Shown one piece after another: positions 1 through 6,818 of a stretch of 7,570 nucleotides of DNA. The stretch lies in contig JAYVXF010000075.1 in NCBI GenBank assembly GCA_043793345.1, positions 1 to 7,570 of the forward strand, read 5' to 3'. Origin of the DNA: UKL13-2 sp043793345 (GTDB lineage Bacteria > Pseudomonadota > Gammaproteobacteria > Burkholderiales > Usitatibacteraceae). The notes beneath the pieces are model-generated. The model was not told the origin of the DNA. It ran no database searches and saw only the letters and a program-made list of their open reading frames with translations. The stretch's first letter is position 1. The number at the start of each line of letters is the position of its first letter. The position numbers and the translations under genes are program-made.

Positions 1-342
1 CCATGCGGGTACCATGCGCACGTTTTCTTCAACCACTGCCGACTGCTCATGCGATACCACCTCGCGCGCCATGCGAGCCAGATGATCATAGCGCGTCGCA
101 ATCCATTCGCTCACGGCCTGATCGCCGCCGGTTTGCGCTAAACCACCTTCGAGAAAGCGCTCGCGATCCTGTCTGGAAAATTCTTCAAACTCGCGCAGTG
201 CTGTCGAAAGGGTCTGTGACGATTCGACCGCGTTGCGTTTGTCCAACCCAAGCTCGAGCGTCATGTGCCTGTCGGCCATGCCCGAGTGATAGCGGGTGAA
301 GCGAAGTCCGGCTTGATTTGCGTCGGTGGGTGGCGTTGGCAT
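1..342 (-). CDS. Hypothetical protein, N-terminal 114 residues (runs off left edge)
   Basis: On the minus strand an open frame begins at ATG (342-340) and stays open to base 1, so only the N-terminus is visible. The product begins MPTPPTDANQAGLRFTRYHS, is soluble and rich in Glu, Arg and Ala, and has a probable helical stretch around residues 40-110 (for example LREFEEFSRQDRERFLEGG). No signal peptide, membrane segment or catalytic motif is visible. It starts 19 bp after the stop of the 181-aa gene at 362-907 in the same direction, so the two are probably one transcript. I see no strong Shine-Dalgarno sequence, which would fit dependence on translation of the upstream gene. An internal Met at residue 22 is an alternative start. 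I do not recognise the family. Reality of the gene is likely from the long open frame and operon spacing; function is unknown. Confidence 0.65.
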   Translation of the reverse strand, partial: MPTPPTDANQAGLRFTRYHSGMADRHMTLELGLDKRNAVESSQTLSTALREFEEFSRQDRERFLEGGLAQTGGDQAVSEWIATRYDHLARMAREVVSHEQSAVVEENVRMVPAW

Positions 343-361
343 AGTGGTATCGTACGGATCG

Positions 362-907
362 TTATCGCGTCTGATGAAACGCCATCGCATCGGTGAGCGC
401 AGCGTGCAACTTTCGCTGGCGAACTTCATCGCGTGAGCCAGATTCAGGCGTGCTCCAGTCAGGCAATATCACCGGGCTTACCGCGTGCAGAAAGCGCGGA
501 TCATGCGGCAACAATTTGTTGCCCATCGCGTCGATGACCGGTAACGCGTCGGCCGTCGCGAAACGTCGCCGAAATGCGTCACTCAATTCGCCGAACGTTG
601 CCGGATCGTTACCCAAAAAGGAAAGCTCGATCAGGCACAGCCACAACGCGCGCTGGGAGCGATTTTCTTCGAGTGCCAGTTGCACCAATTCGGCGGCCAG
701 GCGCGGATGGTCATCGTCCAGCAGTTGGCGCGCCCAGCGCATCACGCCCGCCGTATTGTTCAATGTATGCGCTGGCTCGGGAAACTGCACGAAGCGGGTG
801 GCGATGTAGCGCTCGCGCAAACGGCGCGTCGCGGTCTCCTCAGGAAGCTGGAATTCATCGAGCGTCGCATGGCGGGCACCGCTGGCGGACGGTGGATTGG
901 GCTTCAT
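362..907 (-). CDS. Hypothetical protein with TPR/FimV-C-terminus-like helical region
   Basis: This encodes a 181-aa soluble protein with no signal peptide. Residues about 55-125 read as paired amphipathic helices (RWARQLLDDDHPRLAAELVQ, then ALWLCLIELSFLGNDPATF and a following helix). In layout this resembles the TPR-like helical modules at the C-terminus of FimV-type proteins, in which pairs of helices carry regular Leu, Ala and Phe positions. That comparison is from memory of the family and is not a firm assignment. The first 35 residues are polar, and the C-terminal 50 are Asp/Arg-rich with no recognised motif. The next gene in the same direction starts 19 bp beyond the stop, suggesting a two-gene unit whose products may act together. 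The ATG at 907 is the first in frame after an upstream AT-rich stretch, with only a weak ribosome site. A protein-interaction or scaffold role is possible but unproven. Confidence 0.72.
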   Translation of the reverse strand: MKPNPPSASGARHATLDEFQLPEETATRRLRERYIATRFVQFPEPAHTLNNTAGVMRWARQLLDDDHPRLAAELVQLALEENRSQRALWLCLIELSFLGNDPATFGELSDAFRRRFATADALPVIDAMGNKLLPHDPRFLHAVSPVILPDWSTPESGSRDEVRQRKLHAALTDAMAFHQTR

Positions 908-948
908 GTTTGCCGTTCGTGGGTAGCGAAATTGCGTTGAATTATCGA

Positions 949-977
949 TTTGTATTTGCAGTCGCGCTCACGGTCAA
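949..977 (-). promoter_or_regulatory. Candidate sigma-70 promoter for the leftward pair
   Basis: On the minus strand TTGACC (977-972) is followed after 17 bases by TACAAA (954-949), matching five and four of six positions of the usual -35 and -10 boxes. It lies about 40 bp upstream of the ATG at 907. A second possible -10, GATAAT (946-941), has no good partner. This is a visual match only. Confidence 0.3.
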
Positions 978-1057
978 AACGCCGACATACGCGATCATCA
1001 GGATGATTGCAGATTCTAAGGGACATTCAGCGCGGCGGCAAACAGGGCGGCGCCAAC

Positions 1058-1116
1058 GGGTGCGATTTAATGTGATGATCAAACTGAATTGCGCCACATC
1101 AGTTTAAATCGCACCC
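1058..1116. repeat. Inverted repeat with nested second stem
   Basis: A perfect 13-bp inverted repeat (GGGTGCGATTTAA at 1058-1070 and its complement at 1104-1116) encloses 33 bases. Inside is a second perfect 7-bp inverted repeat, AAACTGA (1081-1087) with TCAGTTT (1099-1105), sharing two bases with the outer right arm, so the two stems can nest or compete at their junction. A further five-base pairing, TGATG (1073-1077) with CATCA (1097-1101), offers another fold. There is no T-run on either side, so it is not a classical terminator. It lies in the gap between the leftward pair and the end of the FecR-type gene, next to the terminator at 1134-1168. It could be an interspersed repeat, a protein site or an RNA structure. 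Confidence 0.6.
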
Positions 1117-1133
1117 AACGCCAAAGATGAAAA

Positions 1134-1168
1134 GCGAGCACCGCCTTGTAACGGTACTCGCCTTTTTT
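1134..1168. terminator. Bidirectional intrinsic terminator downstream of the FecR-type gene
   Basis: A stem formed by GCGAG (1134-1138) with CTCGC (1157-1161), then a C/A mismatch, then ACCG (1140-1143) with CGGT (1152-1155), closes an 8-base loop. On the plus strand it is followed by C and six Ts (1163-1168). On the minus strand it is followed by TTTT (1133-1130 and beyond). The minus-strand FecR-type gene ends at 1194, just upstream in its direction of reading, so this is its natural terminator. The stronger T-run on the other side would stop transcription coming from the left. Confidence 0.72.
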
Positions 1169-1193
1169 GTGCTACCCGACGCGGGTTGTGCGG

Positions 1194-3392
1194 TTATTTT
1201 TCCTTGCGGTTTTCTTCGTCGCGCTTTTGTTCGTCTTTGTCTTTCTTCTTTTCATCCGGCTTGGTCGCGACGGGCTTGGGCTCCTGGCCACGCGGCTCCG
1301 CTCTTGGCACTGGCTGCGGCGGTGTGGGCGCGGCAACAGGTGGACGTGGTTCGGCTTGATTTGCAGCGGGGGTCGACTCGGGTTTTACCCGCAGCGGTTG
1401 TGATGCCGGCGGCGCAACTTGCGGCGGCGCAACCGGAACCGGTGCTACGCGTTGCGATGGCGGAGGTGCGGCGGGTTCTACACGCTGGTCACGATTGTCA
1501 CGCTGCTCATATCTTCCGCGTAGTTCGGATGGCTGCGCAGTTGGTGCCGGCGGCGCAACTTGCGATGGCGCAACCGGAGCCGGTGCTACGCGTTGCGATG
1601 GCGTTGGGCGTGGCGTGGCGGATTGTCCGCGCTGGTCACGATTGTCACGCGACTCAGACCTTCCGCGCGGCTCCAGTGCTTGCGCTGCTGGTGCTGGTGA
1701 GGTGAATTGTGGCGGCGTCGTCGGGGCACGCACCGCGCCGGGCATCGGCGGGGCATTGCGGTCATCGACATTTCCGCGTCGGTCACCGATACTCGCCGCA
1801 GGTGCAACGCGTGGTGGGAGCGCGGTCGGTGCTGCCATTTGTGCCGGCGTAACCAATTTGACAACGGGTGCTGGTACGGCTGCGACTGGTTTCAATTCCC
1901 TGCGCGCGGCGGCATTGAGCGGGTTACCCGGCTCTGCCGTCAGTTGCTGCCGTTGCGCGGCAAAACCGATTTGTGCCGGCGGCGGCGCGGTGCGGGCGAC
2001 GACGGCTCGATCAAACATCTGTGCGGGAGGCTGGTTGCCCTGTACGGCGGCACCACCACGTACGCTTTGCTCAGTCGGTGCCGCACGCGGAACGGCGGCC
2101 ACCGGCGCGCTGGCGATCATTTCCCTTGACACCTGTACCGCGGCTCTGGACACCGACTGCGACTGCACGAACGCTGCCATCGGTACGGCCACGACGGCAC
2201 CCGGCACTTGCCGATTGGCGTAGACGATGTTGGTTACGTTTGTGTTGTTGTAGGTATTGTTGATGACGGTATTGTTGATGACCGTGTTGTTGATCACCGT
2301 ATTGCTGCGGTTGATATTTTCGAAATAACCACGGCTCACCACATAGGACGGTTGATAAATCTCGCGCGGCGCCAGCGGGAACCAGGCGACACCACCGACG
2401 TTGCCGCTGGAAATCGACAGCTGGAAATTATTGCCACCAACGAACGCCACCAGTGCGGGCGCGTAATAGGCGCGGCTGCGTACCGGACCCGGTACCCAGC
2501 CCCAGGTGCCACTCAGATTCGTCCAGCGACCGTAATGCGATACCGCGTAGCCCCACGGTGCGTCATCCACCCAGGTCCAGCCCCACGGGTCGATCCATGC
2601 CCAGTGTCCGTCGCGGTACGGTGCCCAGCCGGCGGCGACGCGATTCGGGATCCACACGTTGCCATAGGTATTGTCGACGCGCCAGGTGCCGTTGCTATCG
2701 AGGTCTTCATAGCCGACCACGTCTTGCGATACATAGCGGGCTGAGCCCGAGTTGTCATAGCGGCGGTCACGATCACTGGCCCAGCGATCAAATTCGTCAA
2801 AGCGTGGCGCGTCGAGGTATTCGTAATCACGCAAACCGATGCCCGTGAAGCGATACGATTGCCGCGAATCGATAATATACGCAGCACCTTCTCCATAGGC
2901 TTCGCCCTGACCGCGGCGCACGACGATGTCGGTGGCATAGCCTTCCGGGTCTACGCTGATCCGGTATTCGCCGGGTTGACGCAATGTGAAAGCGAGATTC
3001 GGCGTGTCCACCTCAAACACCTGATCGCGGTCGAGTCGCCGCACGCGGATGTTCAATGTGCCCTGCGTCAATTGCAATTGGGCAATGCGGTCGTCGAGAT
3101 TGGTCACCGATACGCTTGTATAGTCGTTCATCCGAATCACTGCGCCGCCGACCTGGATTTCGGCCCGCGCGCGCGCATCCGCCCAGAGGCGATCCCCTGT
3201 GCCCAGTGGCCGGTTAATTCTGGCCCGCACCCAGTCGTTTTCACCGGCGGGCGAGAAGCTGACCGCGCCGGTTGTGTAGCCGAGACGTGCAACGCGCGAT
3301 GGCGGATCCGCGCTGGCCCAGCCGCTGAAGGCCAGCAGCGCGACACTAACGATGAAGGCGAACGCCCGAAGGCTGAGAGGTGGGGTCTGCAT
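1194..3392 (-). CDS. Exported FecR-domain / DUF6600 family protein with repetitive Pro-rich tail
   Basis: This is a 732-aa protein with a Sec signal peptide at residues 1-28 (hydrophobic core FAFIVSVALLAFSG, likely cut after ASA). Residues about 38-165 match a FecR-type beta domain (GAVSF, then LGTGDRLWADARARAEIQVG, LTQGTLNIRVRRL, FEVDTPNLAFTLRQPGEYRI). Residues about 225-302 are the Trp-rich DUF6600 block (YEDLDSNGTWRV, WIPNRVAAGWAPYRDGHWAW, WTWVDDAPWGYA, WGWVPGPV). Then come an Asn/Thr linker with three TVINN units (365-379), a long Pro/Ala/Arg tail with a duplicated unit (about 574-662), and a Lys/Glu-rich end (from about 711). Its location is probably periplasmic or cell envelope. In this family the DUF6600 function is not established, and the usual FecR partners (sigma factor, TonB receptor) are absent nearby. 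The ATG at 3392 has a good AAGGA Shine-Dalgarno (3403-3399) six bases upstream, which fixes the start. It is transcribed alone and ends near the terminator at 1134-1168. Confidence 0.9.
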   Translation of the reverse strand: MQTPPLSLRAFAFIVSVALLAFSGWASADPPSRVARLGYTTGAVSFSPAGENDWVRARINRPLGTGDRLWADARARAEIQVGGAVIRMNDYTSVSVTNLDDRIAQLQLTQGTLNIRVRRLDRDQVFEVDTPNLAFTLRQPGEYRISVDPEGYATDIVVRRGQGEAYGEGAAYIIDSRQSYRFTGIGLRDYEYLDAPRFDEFDRWASDRDRRYDNSGSARYVSQDVVGYEDLDSNGTWRVDNTYGNVWIPNRVAAGWAPYRDGHWAWIDPWGWTWVDDAPWGYAVSHYGRWTNLSGTWGWVPGPVRSRAYYAPALVAFVGGNNFQLSISSGNVGGVAWFPLAPREIYQPSYVVSRGYFENINRSNTVINNTVINNTVINNTYNNTNVTNIVYANRQVPGAVVAVPMAAFVQSQSVSRAAVQVSREMIASAPVAAVPRAAPTEQSVRGGAAVQGNQPPAQMFDRAVVARTAPPPAQIGFAAQRQQLTAEPGNPLNAAARRELKPVAAVPAPVVKLVTPAQMAAPTALPPRVAPAASIGDRRGNVDDRNAPPMPGAVRAPTTPPQFTSPAPAAQALEPRGRSESRDNRDQRGQSATPRPTPSQRVAPAPVAPSQVAPPAPTAQPSELRGRYEQRDNRDQRVEPAAPPPSQRVAPVPVAPPQVAPPASQPLRVKPESTPAANQAEPRPPVAAPTPPQPVPRAEPRGQEPKPVATKPDEKKKDKDEQKRDEENRKEK
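1404..1650. repeat. Tandem duplication encoding Pro-rich tail units
   Basis: Two copies of a roughly 100-bp unit lie 141-147 bp apart inside the FecR/DUF6600 gene. Positions 1404-1462 and 1545-1603 agree at 56 of 59 bases by eye. The 21-base stretch beginning at 1483 recurs exactly at 1630, after a 6-bp length difference. In protein they encode the repeated DNRDQR ... PSQRVAP-VAP-QVAPPA units (residues about 582-616 and 631-662). The near identity of the DNA suggests a recent duplication or ongoing homogenisation, and a site prone to length variation. Confidence 0.8.
2256..2300. repeat. Three 15-bp tandem repeats encoding TVINN x3
   Basis: Units 2256-2270, 2271-2285 and 2286-2300 (first unit ATTGTTGATGACGGT) differ at only one to three bases and encode TVINN three times on the minus strand, followed by more Asn/Thr-rich sequence. 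The unit is a whole number of codons, so copy changes would keep the reading frame of the FecR/DUF6600 gene. Confidence 0.85.
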
Positions 3393-3859
3393 GATGAGTC
3401 CTTGCGAAAGACTTCGTTGGTGGAATCGTCGGGGAGAATATTGGATTATCAGTTATCAGCCGACGGTCTGCCCTGATGATTTGAAACGCCGCATGATTTT
3501 ATGATGCGAGCAATGAAATCGCGACGGCAAATATCGCAGCGACGACAAAAGCAACGCTGCATCACGGTGACGCGTTTACTTGATGTCAACATATCTCATT
3601 ATTATGCGGTGAAACCGCCTGATGACGAGTCGGCGCAATGCGCAAAACGCGGTAAGACGAGCGCTGTCGCGGAATCGGCAACCACGTCGACCGCTGTATC
3701 AAGCGGATACGTTGCCATGCGTCCAATTGTCCTACGTGTGATTCCCAATGCCGCCTACAGATTATGCCAACGAGCGCGGCCTAACATCTTCCGCGAGCGG
3801 ATTTTTCGATTCAGCGACCGCAGAAGTACTTAACACCAACATCCATCACGGGAGACATC
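3393..3859. other. Divergent intergenic region, 467 bp, no convincing gene
   Basis: This separates the leftward FecR-type gene from the rightward stress-protein gene and must contain both control regions. Near its ends are the Shine-Dalgarno sites AAGGA (3403-3399, minus) and GGGAG (3850-3854, plus). A short hairpin GCGGT-GAA-ACCGC sits at 3606-3618 without a T-run, and TTGATGTCAA with an AT-rich stretch follows 3580. I find no -35/-10 pair good enough to call. A 110-codon open frame (3501-3833) exists on the plus strand but has no ribosome site and an Arg/Ser-rich, low-plausibility product, so I do not call it a gene. Confidence 0.5.
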
Positions 3860-4405
3860 ATGGAACAACTCAAAGAACACATCATCGCGGGTCGCTTTCA
3901 AACCAAGTCCAAGGCAGATGCCGCGGCAGCTGTGATCGTGCGCTACGTTGATCGCAGTGACGTCTGCATTTTTCATAACAACGCGCCCGGACAGCACGGC
4001 ACCCTGATGTCGGACGGGGGCGAAAACGTGAATCCCGGTCTGGAGGCCGACAGTAAATCTGCTGTGACCACAGCGCTGTCGGCGGGCTTGGCCGCTGGCG
4101 TTCTCGGTCTTGCCGGTGGCCCGATGACGGCGCTGGCTGCGGCCGGTGTCGCTGCATACACGGGGTCTTTGGTTGGTGCGATGGGCGGCATGCAGGAAGC
4201 CGAATCGCGGCAGTTGCCACATCTTCGTCCGGCAGGAGTCATTCTTGCGGTTCGCATCGCACGTCCTGCCAGTGAAAAATTTGTAATTAACGATTTGCGA
4301 ATTGCCGGCGCTGAAGATATCGAGCAAGCCGACGGCGAGTGGCGCGATGGCGACTGGGTGGATTTCAATCCTGTCAAGGAGCCGCATCTGGTTGAAGCGC
4401 AGTGA
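3860..4405 (+). CDS. YflT/GSP17M-like stress-type protein with central glycine zipper
   Basis: This is a 181-aa protein without a signal peptide. Residues 7-45 (HIIAGRFQTKSKADAAAAVI ... FHNNAPGQHG) fit the N-terminal pattern of proteobacterial proteins related to the general stress protein 17M/YflT fold, a ferredoxin-like alpha/beta unit. Residues about 69-112 form a Gly/Ala-rich hydrophobic helical pair (AGLAAGVLGLAGG, AAAGVAAYTGSLVGAMGGM), a glycine zipper that could insert into or span a membrane. Residues 124-172 form a second alpha/beta half (GVILAVRIA, INDLRIAGAEDIEQADGEWR) ending in the characteristic DGDWVDFNP. Role: probably stress or envelope associated; no enzymatic activity is suggested and the family is poorly characterised. 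The ATG is set by GGGAG five bases upstream. The next gene in the same direction is 131 bp away with its own promoter, so this is probably a single-gene unit. Confidence 0.82.
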   Translation: MEQLKEHIIAGRFQTKSKADAAAAVIVRYVDRSDVCIFHNNAPGQHGTLMSDGGENVNPGLEADSKSAVTTALSAGLAAGVLGLAGGPMTALAAAGVAAYTGSLVGAMGGMQEAESRQLPHLRPAGVILAVRIARPASEKFVINDLRIAGAEDIEQADGEWRDGDWVDFNPVKEPHLVEAQ

Positions 4406-4499
4406 AGTGTTGTGCGCTGCACGTCAAAAATAAGACTGCTGGATTTCCCCATGACAACATAGACTGAAGAACCGGCGCGGCATGAGTACAGTTCGAGGC

Positions 4500-4508
4500 T
4501 GCTAAAAT
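4500..4508 (+). promoter_or_regulatory. Candidate extended -10 promoter of the DUF885 peptidase gene
   Basis: TGC-TAAAAT (4500-4508) is a good extended -10 element, with five of six hexamer matches, placed 28 bp before the ATG at 4537. No good -35 box is seen at the expected spacing, which is typical of extended -10 promoters. An AAGGA ribosome site (4525-4529) lies seven bases before the start codon. Confidence 0.5.
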
Positions 4509-4536
4509 ATTTGCAGCTCAATACAAGGACTCCCTC

Positions 4537-6363
4537 ATGAAACGCGTTTTCAAATGGATCGGTATCATCGTCCTGTCGCTTTCATTGCTTGCGGCAGCGT
4601 TGGCGGCACACACATGGACCTCCAAGCCGCTATCGATCAACTGGTTCTACACCCGCGTATTCGCACAATTCGCGCTTGACAATCCAGAGCTGTTAACGCG
4701 GTTTCGGATGCTCGAGCAGGTCGGCATTCGCGGCCACAATGCAAAGCTTGGTAATGCGTCTCCGGCGGAAACGGAGAAAACATTTGCGCGATTGAAATCT
4801 GACTACGCGACGCTCAAAAGCTACGATACCAGCGGCTACACGGGTCAGGACCGGCTGTCGTTCGACATCCTCGAAAACTTCCTCGGCACGCAAGTGCGCG
4901 GCGAGCCGTTTCGATATCACAACTTTCCGGTCAATCAGCTATTCGGCATTCAAAGTGAGCTGCCAAATTTGATGACCAATACGCAACAGGTAAACGACGC
5001 GACCGACGCCGAACACTATCTTGCGAGGCTCGGCCAATTTCCCCGCGTGATGGATCAGGTGATCGAAAGCGTGGCGCTGCGCGCAAGCAAAAATATCATC
5101 CCGCCAAAATTTGTGATCGAAAAAGTGAGCGAACAAATCAAAACATTCGTCGCAACCAGTGCAGCCGACAATGCGTTGACGGTCGCGTTAAAAACCAAAC
5201 TGGCCAAGCTGCCCGCAGACAAAATGGATCAAGCGACGCGCGATGGCTTCGTCAAGCGTGCCGAAGAAAGCGTCGCCACGAATGTGATCCCGGCTTACAA
5301 AAAACTCGGTAGCTACATCGAAACCCTGCGCGCGAAAGCGCTGCGCAATGACGGCGCATGGTCGCTGCCGGACGGCGACAAGTATTATCAGCATCAGATC
5401 GAGTTGATGACCACGACCACGATGACGGCTGAAGATTTGCATCAGCTCGGCGTCGCCGAGGTGGCGCGCATCGGTGCCGAGATGGACAAGATTTTAGACG
5501 ACGAAGGATATAAGCAGCCGACGCGAGCTGCGCGCTTGGCGGCACTTTCAACATCGCCAAACCAAATTTATCCAGACAGTGATGAAGGCCGCGTACAGGT
5601 TCTTAAAGACTACACAGCCATCATCGAGGAAATATCAGCCGGACTCGATCCCTATTTCGGCATCAAGCCGAAAGCGAAGGTCGTGGTCGAGCGCGTACCG
5701 GCGTTGTCAGAAAAAACCTCCGCATTCGCCTACTACAACGGGCCCGCATTCGACGGCTCCAAGCCCGGCGTGTTCTACGCCAACTTAAGGAAGGTCGACG
5801 AGATCGCCAAATTTGGCATGCACACACTCGCGTATCACGAAGCCGTGCCGGGGCATCACTTGCAGATTGCCATCGCGCGGGAGCTTAAAGGCTTGCCGAT
5901 ATTTCGCAGCATCGTGCCCTATACCGCGTACGCCGAAGGCTGGGCGCTGTACGCCGAGCGGCTGGCGTGGGAAGCGGGGTTCGAGAAAAATCCGCTGGAT
6001 AATCTGGGCCGTCTGCAAGCCGAAATATTCCGCGCCGTGCGGCTGGTCGTCGATACTGGCATCCACGCCAAACGCTGGACGCGCGAACAAGCGATTGAAT
6101 ACATGCTCGCCAATACCGGCATGCCGGAAGCCGAAGTCATCGCCGAAATCGAGCGCTACTACGTCATGCCCGGCCAGGCGCTCGCGTACAAAGTCGGCAT
6201 GATAAAAATTCTGGCGCTGCGTGAAAAAGCCAAACAATCTCTGGGGCCAAAATTTAACCTGCGCGATTTTCACGATGCCGTGTTGAAGAATGGTGCGATG
6301 CCGTTAGAGGTGCTGGAGCGGGTGGTTGATGAGTATATTGCGGCGAAAAAAGGTGGTGGGTAA
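4537..6363 (+). CDS. DUF885 family secreted or membrane-anchored zinc metallopeptidase
   Basis: This is a 608-aa protein of usual length for DUF885 (PF05960). The N-terminus has basic residues then a hydrophobic segment (about 8-24, GIIVLSLSLLAAALAA), a signal peptide or membrane anchor. There is no lipobox Cys, so it is not a lipoprotein. The body is mostly helical. The zinc site is visible as HEAVPGHHLQ (H434, E435, H440), the HExxPGHxxQ form of HExxH seen in this family, followed about 27 residues later by YAEGWALYAE, where E467 is the probable third zinc ligand. These residues are intact, so an active peptidase acting outside the cytoplasm is likely; the substrate is unknown. The start is fixed by AAGGA seven bases upstream and the hydrophobic leader directly after Met. 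The gene has its own promoter and is followed by a large hairpin before the converging higA gene. Confidence 0.93.
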   Translation: MKRVFKWIGIIVLSLSLLAAALAAHTWTSKPLSINWFYTRVFAQFALDNPELLTRFRMLEQVGIRGHNAKLGNASPAETEKTFARLKSDYATLKSYDTSGYTGQDRLSFDILENFLGTQVRGEPFRYHNFPVNQLFGIQSELPNLMTNTQQVNDATDAEHYLARLGQFPRVMDQVIESVALRASKNIIPPKFVIEKVSEQIKTFVATSAADNALTVALKTKLAKLPADKMDQATRDGFVKRAEESVATNVIPAYKKLGSYIETLRAKALRNDGAWSLPDGDKYYQHQIELMTTTTMTAEDLHQLGVAEVARIGAEMDKILDDEGYKQPTRAARLAALSTSPNQIYPDSDEGRVQVLKDYTAIIEEISAGLDPYFGIKPKAKVVVERVPALSEKTSAFAYYNGPAFDGSKPGVFYANLRKVDEIAKFGMHTLAYHEAVPGHHLQIAIARELKGLPIFRSIVPYTAYAEGWALYAERLAWEAGFEKNPLDNLGRLQAEIFRAVRLVVDTGIHAKRWTREQAIEYMLANTGMPEAEVIAEIERYYVMPGQALAYKVGMIKILALREKAKQSLGPKFNLRDFHDAVLKNGAMPLEVLERVVDEYIAAKKGGG

Positions 6364-6375
6364 AAGGCGGGAACG

Positions 6376-6431
6376 CTAGCACTGGCGCGCGTCTTCAGGC
6401 ATAAATGCCCGATGAGGCGCGCCAGCGCTGG
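6376..6431. terminator. Large hairpin between converging genes, likely weak bidirectional terminator
   Basis: CTGGCGCGC (6382-6390) pairs perfectly with GCGCGCCAG (6417-6425). The stem extends outward past one A/C mismatch through AGC with GCT, a T-G wobble and one more pair, to 6376/6431. The 26-base loop has its own small stem GGCA-TAAA-TGCC (6398-6409). It sits 13 bp after the DUF885 stop and before the end of the converging higA gene. The T-tracts are weak on both sides (CTTT at 6433-6436 on the plus strand; a four-T run further off on the minus strand), so termination efficiency is uncertain. Confidence 0.55.
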
Positions 6432-6494
6432 GCTTTAGTATTCAGGTTGAGACCCTATTGATTATTCTGCGTGCCCGTAATGTTGGATGAACCA

Positions 6495-6806
6495 TCAAGC
6501 GGCCATCGGCGCGCGTTTAACATGCATCGGCGCAGCTTTGAATCGCTGTTGGGCTTGCCACATGTCATAAGCACTTTGTTCTGCCAGCCACAGTCGCGCT
6601 TCGCCGCCACGTGCGACACCCAGCCACGCCTCGATGCGCAATGCCATTTCGGGTGAGATAGCGGCGCGGCCATTGATTACGCGGGAAAGGGTCACGCGGG
6701 CTACATTCAATTGTTGCGCAGCATCGGTCACGGACAGCCCTAGCGCAGGCAGCACATCATCGCGCAGCGTAAGCCCCGGATGGGGTGGGTTGTGCATTTT
6801 GGCCAT
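6495..6806 (-). CDS. higA: HigA-family antitoxin, XRE helix-turn-helix
   Basis: This is a 103-aa antitoxin and probable autorepressor of the higBA operon. The N-terminus MHNPPHPG (residues 4-11) is the hallmark start of HigA-type antidotes. The helix-turn-helix is residues about 25-46 (SVTDAAQQLNVARVTLSRVI then NG), followed by ISPEMALRIEAWLG and the helical RLWLAEQSAYDMW typical of the family. It is expected to bind the HigB toxin and the operon's operator. I choose ATG 6806, which lies 9 bases after AGGAG (6820-6816). A longer frame beginning with TTG at 6812 would leave too little space behind that site. The AGGAG overlaps the stop codon TAG of the toxin gene (6821-6819), so the two genes are probably translationally coupled. 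Toxin first, antitoxin second is the normal higBA order. Confidence 0.93.
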   Translation of the reverse strand: MAKMHNPPHPGLTLRDDVLPALGLSVTDAAQQLNVARVTLSRVINGRAAISPEMALRIEAWLGVARGGEARLWLAEQSAYDMWQAQQRFKAAPMHVKRAPMAA

Positions 6807-6818
6807 GTTCAATTTCTC

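Noticed and set aside
3..299. Plus-strand 98-codon open frame at the left edge
   Set aside because: It is opposite the minus-strand frame that is open through the edge and starts in operon spacing with its neighbour; the plus product is Arg/Pro/Cys-rich and unlike a folded protein.
1495..2223. Plus-strand 242-codon open frame opposite the FecR/DUF6600 gene
   Set aside because: It is a shadow of the Pro/Ala-rich minus-strand coding sequence; the product is Ala/Gly/Thr/Arg-rich low complexity with no ribosome site, and the minus strand has a clear signal peptide and domains.
3606..3618. GCGGT-GAA-ACCGC mini-hairpin as a terminator
   Set aside because: Only five pairs, no T-run on either strand and no gene ending nearby.
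3501..3833. Plus-strand 110-codon open frame in the divergent intergenic region
   Set aside because: No Shine-Dalgarno, Arg/Ser-rich composition without a domain, and it overlaps the region where both promoters must lie.
4397..4417. GCGCA/TGCGC inverted repeat around the stop of the stress-type gene as a terminator
   Set aside because: Five pairs with an 11-base loop that includes the stop codon, and no following T-run.
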